From the NCBI GenBank assembly GCA_964598225.1, contig CAZRBG010000023.1, positions 1-64,000 of the forward strand: a DNA stretch of 64,000 bases. The letters run 5' to 3'. Made by a program: the position numbers and the translations under genes. This document shows positions 1 through 4,889 of this stretch, piece by piece. The DNA is from SG8-4 sp964598225. Its GTDB lineage: Bacteria; Planctomycetota; Phycisphaerae; Sedimentisphaerales; Anaerobacaceae. The notes below the pieces were generated by a model. It did no database searches, was not told where the DNA came from, and was given only the letters and a program-made list of their open reading frames with translations. Numbering within the stretch: the stretch's first letter is position 1; each line of letters begins with the position of its first letter.

Positions 1-606
1 GTGCTGCTGGTGTTCGAGAAAGGCAAAGACGTTAAGATCGAGCCGATATTCGTCCGGGACGATATCTATATGTTCTACGTCGATCTGGCGGGCGAGAAGA
101 ACACTGTTCGCATTCTAACAGACCTTAATGAAAACTATCTGAAAGATGACACGCTTCAGTCAGCGCTCGGCAACCACAATGAAACGGTCTTGCGTCGGGC
201 TTTTCAGGTGATTCAAAGAGGCAAGGCGAAAGAGCTTGGTGAGTTGATGACGGAGGCCCAGGGGATTTTTGATGAAGCCGTGGCGAAGCATTCGAAAGAG
301 CTTGCAGCGCCTTTGCTGCACGAGCTTTTGGAGTTGCCCGATTTGCAGAATCATATCTATGGCGGCAAAGGTGTCGGCAGTCAGGGAGATGGAACCGCTC
401 AGTTTGTGGCTAAGAGTCTCGATGACCGGAATCGAGCGATGGAGAAGATCGGCGATAGCTTTCCACAAATGCGCTGCTTTCCATTGACTGTCAGGAGCAA
501 TGTGCTCATCGAGCCAGCCAGTCAGCGAGGTTTTCAACGGCAAATAACCGTTCGAGAGAGAGCCGTTAAGAATAAAACCCATTCTCTATCCAAAGCCGTA
601 TCCTGA
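1..606 (+). CDS. GHMP-family sugar kinase, C-terminal part (cut by window edge)
   Basis: This is the 3' end of a gene that enters from the left; the first in-frame GTG is at the window edge, so the true start probably lies outside. The visible 201 residues contain a C-terminal glycine-rich stretch GGKGVGSQGDGTAQF (about residues 121-135), which fits motif 3 of GHMP kinases, followed by a conserved-looking tail ending CFPLTV. GHMP kinases phosphorylate small molecules such as galactose, mevalonate or heptose. After CFPLTV the frame runs on for about 37 basic, low-conservation residues to the stop at 604-606, which may be a read-through past the ancestral end. The kinase assignment rests on one motif and the substrate cannot be told. 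Confidence 0.5.
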   Translation: MLLVFEKGKDVKIEPIFVRDDIYMFYVDLAGEKNTVRILTDLNENYLKDDTLQSALGNHNETVLRRAFQVIQRGKAKELGELMTEAQGIFDEAVAKHSKELAAPLLHELLELPDLQNHIYGGKGVGSQGDGTAQFVAKSLDDRNRAMEKIGDSFPQMRCFPLTVRSNVLIEPASQRGFQRQITVRERAVKNKTHSLSKAVS

Positions 607-622
607 ATCCAGCATCGAGACA

Positions 623-643
623 CGAGTAACGAGTAACGAGTAA
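623..643. repeat. Heptamer array (CGAGTAA)x3
   Basis: Three exact tandem copies of CGAGTAA with a 7-nt period, preceded by degenerate 7-nt units back to about 607. The array starts just after the stop codon of the upstream gene. It is one of many period-7 arrays in this window. Confidence 0.85.
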
Positions 644-730
644 CTTATGCTTCTATCATTGCGTATTTACCGGGCTGTTCTTATCAACTACCCGAATCCA
701 CAGGAAAAAGAAGACTTGACAGCTAAGAAT

Positions 731-778
731 AGTGTGACAGTGTGACAGTGTGACCGTACTACCGTATCACCGTACCTC
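731..778. repeat. Octamer array (AGTGTGAC)x3 then (CGTAYYNC)x3
   Basis: Six consecutive 8-nt units: three exact AGTGTGAC followed by three variants beginning CGTA. It passes directly into the CTCCGTG motif that recurs as a 9-nt period repeat in the following 4 kb. Confidence 0.8.
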
Positions 779-848
779 CGTGATCTCTCCGTGGCTTGTG
801 AATTGTAGGCTCCATGCCAACATTTCAGTATTGGGCCATGGTATTTGT

Positions 849-876
849 TTGGCATTCAGTGGCCTTTTGATATACT
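849..876 (+). promoter_or_regulatory. Sigma70-like promoter for hicB-like gene
   Basis: -35 TTGGCA (849-854), 16-nt spacer, -10 TATACT (871-876), 61 nt upstream of the GTG start at 938. Confidence 0.5.
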
Positions 877-937
877 GAATCAAGTGAAGCAGGTAAGAAA
901 TATCATTCTTCGTTACGACTTGAAATTGAGGTGATTT

Positions 938-1150
938 GTGGAGAGTAAGTACGAAATAATCATATTTTGGAGTGAAGAAGATAATGCCTATGTGGCAGAG
1001 GTTCCCGAACTTGCGGGCTGCATGGCTGACGGGCAAACATATAGGGAAGCTCTTGATAATGCCGAGGTGATCATTCGAGAATGGATCGAGACGGCAAAGG
1101 AATTGGGCCGGCCTATTCCCTCGCCTCGAGGCCGTCTTAGATATGCGTAA
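938..1150 (+). CDS. HicB-like antitoxin, solitary
   Basis: A 70-residue protein with the HicB-type partial RNase-H fold signature: an N-terminal strand pattern YEIIIFWSEEDNAYVAEVPE, then GCMADG and a helix reading EALDNAEVIIREWIETA. HicB proteins neutralise the HicA mRNA interferase. The GTG start is chosen because a GAGG Shine-Dalgarno lies 6 nt upstream and the reading starts at the conserved strand. No C-terminal DNA-binding domain is present, so this is the short HicB form. No HicA-type gene (about 60-80 aa with a conserved His) is visible on either side, so it is either orphaned or works with a distant partner. Confidence 0.75.
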   Translation: MESKYEIIIFWSEEDNAYVAEVPELAGCMADGQTYREALDNAEVIIREWIETAKELGRPIPSPRGRLRYA

Positions 1151-1229
1151 AACGCATACCCAATCCGTAGCATCTTCATGAAGCTCTTCTGAGCCAAGCC
1201 GAACGAATCGGTGACCAAGAAATGAGTAA

Positions 1230-1302
1230 ACACAGAGCACACTGAGAACACAGAGAAAAAAGTATGGATATAAATCTCCGTGCCCTCTGTGCTCTCCGTG
1301 GT
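1230..1302. repeat. Inverted pair of 9-nt period arrays
   Basis: Left arm has three 9-nt units (ACACAGAGC, ACACTGAGA, ACACAGAGA at 1230-1256). Right arm has three units (CTCCGTGCC, CTCTGTGCT, CTCCGTGGT at 1276-1302). The arms are largely complementary, giving a hairpin with a loop of about 19 nt. The same 9-nt unit recurs near 780, 2175, 2300, 4180 and 4830. Confidence 0.8.
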
Positions 1303-1340
1303 AAAAAAAAGATATAAATACTGAGCACACGCAAGAACTC

Positions 1341-1369
1341 TTGTTCATTGCACTTTGATATGATATAAT
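1341..1369 (+). promoter_or_regulatory. Strong sigma70-like promoter, possibly leaderless
   Basis: -35 TTGTTC (1341-1346), 17-nt spacer, perfect -10 TATAAT (1364-1369). The ATG at 1376 begins only 6 nt after the -10, so transcription would start at or very near the start codon. Confidence 0.65.
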
Positions 1370-1375
1370 GCTTTT

Positions 1376-1612
1376 ATGATGCCCGAAATGAATGATTTGG
1401 AGCAGTTGCCTGTGCCTGAGCGTTTGCTTTTGGTGGAAGATCTTTGGGACAGTATTGCCCGGAGTCGCGGGGAGGATGTGCCTATTCCCGATTGGCAGAA
1501 GGCTGAATTGATGCGTCGCAGAAAGAAGTACCTTAAAAATCCTGATTCGGCCATATCATGGTCCGAGGAACAAGGTAATGGATATTATCTGGACCGACTA
1601 CCTGAAACATAG
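1376..1612 (+). CDS. Addiction-module component (RelB/CHP02574-like antitoxin)
   Basis: A 78-residue protein matching the small addiction-module family in which an N-terminal PVPERLLLVEDLWDSIA segment is followed by IPDWQKAELMRRRKKY, NPDSAISW and an acidic tail. Such proteins act as antitoxins or antitoxin-like partners of small RelE-fold toxins. The start could be ATG 1376, 1379 or 1388; there is no Shine-Dalgarno and the promoter sits right against 1376, which suggests leaderless translation. The last 12 codons overlap the next gene (1578), so the two are translationally linked. The C-terminus (GYYLDRLPET) does not resemble the usual KARI/KAR ending of the family and may reflect the overlap. 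Confidence 0.7.
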   Translation: MMPEMNDLEQLPVPERLLLVEDLWDSIARSRGEDVPIPDWQKAELMRRRKKYLKNPDSAISWSEEQGNGYYLDRLPET

Positions 1613-1847
1613 AGCAAGGCTTCGGGGATTCGATTTGAACGAGATCGAGAAGATTGTGAAATCGTCAAGAGAACAATATATGGATACGGCAACAAATCGC
1701 CGGATCGCCGTGGGGCGGTGTGGAAAGACGCTCGTTCTCGTTCCATACGAAACACGTGGCGAAACGGTGATACCCGTAACCGTACACGCGACAACTCGCC
1801 GTCAAGTTCTGTTACGTATTAAGGCTGGGAGGTTCGTCAATGAATAA
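1578..1847 (+). CDS. DUF4258-type small toxin-like protein
   Basis: An 89-residue protein with the DUF4258 pattern: an N-terminal helix with H and R (WTDYLKHRARLRGFD), IEKIVKSS, then a beta-rich half (RIAVGRCGKTLVLVPYE, VIPVTVHATTRRQVLLRIKAGRF). DUF4258 proteins are commonly found beside DUF2283 proteins in toxin-antitoxin-like pairs, and that is the case here: its stop overlaps the start of the DUF2283 gene by 8 nt. It also overlaps the upstream addiction-module gene by 35 nt. Toxicity is inferred only from family context. A GAGG/AAGG sequence precedes the ATG. Confidence 0.65.
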   Translation: MDIIWTDYLKHRARLRGFDLNEIEKIVKSSREQYMDTATNRRIAVGRCGKTLVLVPYETRGETVIPVTVHATTRRQVLLRIKAGRFVNE

Positions 1848-2076
1848 ACCGCGCTTAGCCTATTTCGAGAAAGAGGATGTTTTGCATCTGGTGCTGGCCG
1901 AAGGTCCGGAAGCGCAGAGCGTCGAGCTGAGTCCCAATATCACGGCCGAGCTGAACGATAAAGGCGACTTGATCGGGATCGAGATACTCAAAGCCAGCGC
2001 ATTTCTCCGTGATACGATTATGGAATCCGCACAAGCCAAGCTGCTGGCCGGTGATTCACGTGGATCAGAGTCCTGA
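1840..2076 (+). CDS. DUF2283 family protein (putative antitoxin of DUF4258)
   Basis: A 78-residue protein with the DUF2283 pattern: a strand reading LAYFEKEDVLHLVLAEGPE, then VELSPNITAELNDKGDLIGIEILKAS. This family is the usual partner of DUF4258. It has a GGGAGG Shine-Dalgarno 8 nt before ATG, embedded in the end of the upstream gene. The tail (residues 58-78) has no clear conservation. It forms the third member of a three-gene overlapping set starting at 1376. Confidence 0.7.
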   Translation: MNKPRLAYFEKEDVLHLVLAEGPEAQSVELSPNITAELNDKGDLIGIEILKASAFLRDTIMESAQAKLLAGDSRGSES

Positions 2077-2419
2077 GGTGCATAACGTTAGGCGTTTCCT
2101 GCTTGGCGCATGACGCTTGACGCAGAGGCTTTCTTTTGAAAACCCGCGTTCATCAGTGTCTAAAAAATGTGTAACCACAGAGCATACTGAGGACACTTCG
2201 TGATTAGAAAAAAGAAGCGAAGAAGATAGGAAAGTAAGAAGATAAGCTTGTGGCTTCCTGCCTTCCCATCTTCCTATCTTCTTATCTTCGCAAAGTCGTG
2301 TACTCCGTGGTTAACAAGATCAATAGTATTGTCATCCCTGCGAAGCCTGTCCCCGCCGAAAGGTGTCCCCAAGGGAGAGCGCGGTCGAGGGTGCATGAAC
2401 AATAGTCAATTCATGCCTT
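2077..2419. other. Gene-free spacer with decayed repeats and a hairpin
   Basis: No credible gene. It holds a degenerate copy of the 9-nt array (2174-2200, ACCACAGAG units) and a purine-rich/pyrimidine-rich inverted repeat. The left arm is near 2219-2245 (GAAGATAGGAAAGTAAGAAG) and the right arm near 2268-2290 (CTTCCTATCTTCTTATCTTC). A single CTCCGTGG copy follows at about 2303. A fragment resembling the dispersed GTCATTCCTGCGAAGG element occurs at about 2332-2350. Confidence 0.6.
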
Positions 2420-2464
2420 AGGTATAGTCAATCATCAATAGTAAATTATGAGTGTCCTCCGTGG
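2420..2464. repeat. Direct repeat copy 1 flanking the DUF433/DUF5615 module
   Basis: The sequence begins AGGTATAGTCAATCATCAAT and ends GTGTCCTCCGTGG. Internally it is built of 7-nt units (ATAGTCA, ATCATCA, ATAGTAA, ATTATGA). A near-identical copy lies at 3297-3348, differing mainly by one additional 7-nt unit. Confidence 0.85.
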
Positions 2465-2515
2465 CTAATTTTGCTATTTTGTATTGGACTGGATGGATTG
2501 GACTAACGGGTTTAT

Positions 2516-2544
2516 TTGACAAACACACAAGTCAATGATAATAT
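2516..2544 (+). promoter_or_regulatory. Sigma70-like promoter for DUF433/DUF5615 module
   Basis: Perfect -35 TTGACA (2516-2521), 17-nt spacer, -10 TAATAT (2539-2544), about 60 nt upstream of the ATG at 2608. Confidence 0.7.
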
Positions 2545-2607
2545 AACGAGAGAGCACAACAATACGATTTGAGGTCTATACATGTCCTTACGGTGAAAGG
2601 GAGTGTT

Positions 2608-2832
2608 ATGAAATTTACGAGGATTACATTTGATCCGGCCGTCATGGGCGGCAGACCCTGCATCCGAGGAATGCGCGTCACGGTAGGAACGATTCTTGGA
2701 TTACTTGCTTCCAATCTTAGCAACAAGAATATCCTTGATCTGTATCCCTATTTGGAACAGGAAGATATCGAAGATGCGTTAAACTATGCGGCTTGGCGTC
2801 TTGAAGAAACTGATATTCCGATGACCGCTTAA
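2608..2832 (+). CDS. DUF433 antitoxin
   Basis: A 74-residue protein with the DUF433 signature FDPAVMGGRPCIRGMRVTVG followed by a winged-helix-like segment (ILGLLASNLSNKNILDLYPYLEQEDIEDALNYAAWR). DUF433 proteins are DNA-binding antitoxins paired with DUF5615 PIN-like proteins. ATG 2608 is chosen over an upstream in-frame ATG at 2569 because an AAAGGGAG Shine-Dalgarno lies just before it and the conserved domain starts there. The toxin gene begins 6 nt after the stop. Confidence 0.8.
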   Translation: MKFTRITFDPAVMGGRPCIRGMRVTVGTILGLLASNLSNKNILDLYPYLEQEDIEDALNYAAWRLEETDIPMTA

Positions 2833-2837
2833 GCTTT

Positions 2838-3212
2838 ATGAAAGTTCTTGTGGACATGAATCTTTCTCCCCAGTGGATACCGGCGTTAAAGCATGCTGGC
2901 ATTGAAGCCGTTCATTGGTCGTCGATTGGAGACATCAGAGCTCCGGATCACGTCATAATGGATTTTGCAAAAGAGCATGATTATATCGTCTTTACTCATG
3001 ATCTGGATTTTGGAACGATCCTCGCTGCGACGCAAGCAGACGCTCCAAGTGTTATCCAAATTCGCAGGCGAAATATCACGCCCGTGTCTCTATGCAAAAC
3101 CGTTGTTTCACTTTTGCAGCAATGTAAAGATCAACTCCAAACAGGGGCCTTAGTCAGCCTCGATGAAGACAGACAAAGAGTCCGCATTCTTCCATTAATA
3201 AGGAATGAGTAG
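2838..3212 (+). CDS. DUF5615 PIN-like toxin
   Basis: A 124-residue protein of the DUF5615 (Mut7-C/PIN-like nuclease) family. Visible acidic residues expected for the metal site are D6 in KVLVDMNLSP, D37 in RAPDHVI, and D55 and D57 in VFTHDLDFG; IQIRRRN follows. The family is thought to act as an RNase held in check by DUF433. It is co-transcribed with the DUF433 gene 6 nt upstream. Compared with the second copy in this island (4521-4757) it is full length. The 45-52 bp direct repeat at 2420-2464 and 3297-3348 brackets this module. Confidence 0.8.
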   Translation: MKVLVDMNLSPQWIPALKHAGIEAVHWSSIGDIRAPDHVIMDFAKEHDYIVFTHDLDFGTILAATQADAPSVIQIRRRNITPVSLCKTVVSLLQQCKDQLQTGALVSLDEDRQRVRILPLIRNE

Positions 3213-3296
3213 CCTATCCCACAGGCATAGATTGACGATTCTATCCGCGTAATCCGCGTAAACTTGTGCCATAGGTACTTGCGCCACTTGTACCCC

Positions 3297-3348
3297 AGGT
3301 ATAGTCAATCATCAATAGTAAATAGTAAATTAGGAGTGTCCTCCGTGG
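3297..3348. repeat. Direct repeat copy 2 flanking the DUF433/DUF5615 module
   Basis: Second copy of the 2420-2464 repeat, same orientation, with units ATAGTCA, ATCATCA, ATAGTAA, ATAGTAA, ATTAGGA and the same GTGTCCTCCGTGG end. One extra AGTAAAT heptamer is present relative to copy 1. Confidence 0.85.
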
Positions 3349-3378
3349 TGAATAATTCACAATGGTCGTGATTTAATC

Positions 3379-3407
3379 TTGAAAGACGGGTTTGAAAGTG
3401 TTATAAT
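3379..3407 (+). promoter_or_regulatory. Strong sigma70-like promoter for RHH/PIN module
   Basis: -35 TTGAAA (3379-3384), 17-nt spacer, perfect -10 TATAAT (3402-3407), 60 nt before the ATG at 3468. Confidence 0.7.
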
Positions 3408-3467
3408 TATCACAGATGTTTAATCGCGTAGAATTGCCAGACTCTTGAATGGTTTTGGGATGATGAT

Positions 3468-3716
3468 ATGGTTCGCACTCAAATACAACTGACAGAGGCA
3501 CAGGCGGCTTCTCTGAAGAAACTGGCTCGACGGCATCATGTTTCTGTTGCCGAGCTGATTCGCAGGGGGGTAAATTATCTCTTGGCCTCAGAATCGGCAG
3601 CGGACCCTGATAAAGCGAAGCAAAGGGCAATTGCCGCTGCGGGGCGTTTCGCCTCCGGCAAGAAGGATATCTCTGAGAACCATGATGAATACCTGTCGAG
3701 AGACATGGGCAAATGA
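3468..3716 (+). CDS. Ribbon-helix-helix antitoxin (VapB-type)
   Basis: An 82-residue protein with an N-terminal ribbon-helix-helix fold: strand VRTQIQLTEAQ, helix AASLKKLARRHH, turn VS, helix VAELIRRGVNYLL. The C-terminal half is charged and would wrap the toxin. RHH antitoxins bind their own promoter, so the TATAAT-type promoter just upstream is the expected target. Its stop overlaps the toxin start by 4 nt (ATGA), indicating translational coupling. Confidence 0.8.
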   Translation: MVRTQIQLTEAQAASLKKLARRHHVSVAELIRRGVNYLLASESAADPDKAKQRAIAAAGRFASGKKDISENHDEYLSRDMGK

Positions 3717-4117
3717 CTCTCTACGTCGATACGTCGGCCCTGTTTGCCGTTTTGGATAGGGATGACTTGAATCATGCCGAGGCCAAAGTGATATGGTCCG
3801 GCCTGATCCAAAGAGACGCCGTCCTTTACTGCAGCAACTATGTGGTTGTGGAGTGTTGCGCGCTGATTCAAAGACTTCTGGGCAAACAAGCGCTTCGCGT
3901 CTTTCTTAAAGATATGATGCCGATGCTGTCGGTTCACTGGATTGAACAGGGGATGCACGAGTCTGCCATCGAAATACTGCTTGAGGCAGGTAAAAGAGGT
4001 CCAAGTCTTGTCGATTGTACGAGTTTTGGGCTAATGAAACAGCTCGGCACTCGTAGAGCTTTTGCTTTCGATAAACACTTCGTGCAGCAAGGTTTTGAAT
4101 GTGTCGATTCCCTGTGA
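3713..4117 (+). CDS. vapC: PIN-domain toxin (VapC family)
   Basis: A 134-residue PIN-domain ribonuclease. The expected acidic tetrad is visible: D6 in YVDTSALFAVLD, E47 in VVVECCAL, D101 in SLVDCTSFGLM, and D120 in AFAFDKHF. VapC toxins cleave tRNA or rRNA at specific sites. Length and motif spacing are normal for the family, so it looks intact. It is translationally coupled to the RHH antitoxin through the ATGA overlap. Confidence 0.85.
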   Translation: MTLYVDTSALFAVLDRDDLNHAEAKVIWSGLIQRDAVLYCSNYVVVECCALIQRLLGKQALRVFLKDMMPMLSVHWIEQGMHESAIEILLEAGKRGPSLVDCTSFGLMKQLGTRRAFAFDKHFVQQGFECVDSL

Positions 4118-4142
4118 ATCGGTGAGAATCAGTGTCTTCACA

Positions 4143-4207
4143 TTGACTGGTGACTATTCAATATCGAATATTTTCAATTCTCTGTGTTTCTCCGTGCCCT
4201 CCGTGGT
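4143..4207. repeat. Mixed period-7 and period-9 array
   Basis: Seven-nt units (GGTGACT, ATTCAAT, ATCGAAT, ATTTTCA) run into 9-nt units (TCTGTGTTT, CTCCGTGCC, CTCCGTGGT). It fills the spacer between the PIN toxin and the next module. Confidence 0.7.
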
Positions 4208-4217
4208 TTAGAATTAG

Positions 4218-4246
4218 TTGTTTTTTCGTCATACGCAGTGTAATAT
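4218..4246 (+). promoter_or_regulatory. Sigma70-like promoter for second DUF433 gene
   Basis: -35 TTGTTT (4218-4223), 17-nt spacer, -10 TAATAT (4241-4246), about 30 nt upstream of the ATG at 4277. Confidence 0.55.
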
Positions 4247-4276
4247 TGCTGTGAGAGTCGTTATGAGGGCAATCGT

Positions 4277-4516
4277 ATGAACGATGAAGAATTATTACAA
4301 CGTATCGTTGTTGACCCGAAGGTCATGACCGGCAAACCGGTGATTCGCGGCACTCGTCTGACGGTGGACTACATTCTTAATTGCCTGGCGCACGGCGGGA
4401 CGGAGGGCGAGATCCTCTCTGAATACGAAGGTTTGACTAAAGAGGATATTCAAGCTTGTCTGCTGTTCGCAACCAAAGCTCTTAAAGACACCGATTTTCT
4501 ACCTCTGGCAAGCTGA
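4277..4516 (+). CDS. DUF433 antitoxin, second copy
   Basis: A 79-residue protein with the DUF433 motif VDPKVMTGKPVIRGTRLTVD and the following helical segment (LAHGGTEGEILSEYEGLTKEDIQACLLFATKAL). It is complete at both ends. It belongs to a different DUF433 subgroup from the copy at 2608, as the two share little beyond the core motif. It is followed after 4 nt by a truncated DUF5615 gene, so its toxin partner is probably no longer functional, which leaves an antitoxin without a target. Confidence 0.8.
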   Translation: MNDEELLQRIVVDPKVMTGKPVIRGTRLTVDYILNCLAHGGTEGEILSEYEGLTKEDIQACLLFATKALKDTDFLPLAS

Positions 4517-4520
4517 GGTT

Positions 4521-4757
4521 ATGCAAATGGCTTTTGATCAGCGTAGGATTCTGATTACGAATGATAAGGATTTCGGAGCGAAGGTTTACAGGGATCGTCG
4601 ATCTCATCACGGGGTTATTCTGCTTCGTCTTGAAGATGAGCGGCCATCTTCGAAAACCACTATCCTGTCACAACTTCTTGCCCAATATGTAAACAAGATC
4701 GCCAAGGCATTCGTGGTTGTTTCGGAGCGACGGGTGAGGTTTGCTAAGCAGCGATAA
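4521..4757 (+). pseudogene. DUF5615 PIN-like toxin missing its N-terminal third
   Basis: The 78 visible residues align with the second part of DUF5615 proteins (DQRRILITNDKDFGAKVY, HHGVILLRLEDERP, AFVVVSERRVRFA). The family N-terminus, which carries the first metal-binding Asp (as in KVLVDMNLSP of the intact copy at 2838), is absent. The reading frame now starts directly after the DUF433 stop, so about 40 codons seem to have been deleted exactly at the junction between the two genes. The remaining frame is open, so a shortened protein could still be made, but the nuclease site would be incomplete. Confidence 0.7.
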
Positions 4758-4827
4758 CGAGATTTGCTTGTTGTTTCAATTATTGACCAGCCGTGAAAAT
4801 CCGTGTCTGTCAGTGTCCAAAAACCTC

Positions 4828-4882
4828 CGTTCTCCGTGCCCTCCGTGCTCTCTGTAGTTCCCGTATCCAGTATCGAGTATCC
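4828..4882. repeat. Period-9 CTCCGTG array followed by AGTATCC heptamers
   Basis: 9-nt units (TCTCCGTGC, CCTCCGTGC, TCTCTGTAG) are followed by 7-nt units CGTATCC, AGTATCG, AGTATCC at 4862-4882. The heptamer array ends 7 nt before the probable first codon of the next gene. Confidence 0.75.
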
Positions 4883-4889
4883 ATAGACC

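Noticed and set aside
767..1348. Open frame of 193 codons on the - strand
   Set aside because: Its protein reads through CTCCGTG and CACAGAG repeats (HGEHRGHGD, FLCVLSVLCV) and covers the HicB gene on the other strand; it is a repeat-derived frame, not a gene.
2077..2110. GTTAGGC near 2087 suggesting an integron attC site in the TA island
   Set aside because: No matching RYYYAAC partner at attC distance, no repeats of this motif at other module borders and no integrase gene. A 7-nt degenerate motif is expected by chance.
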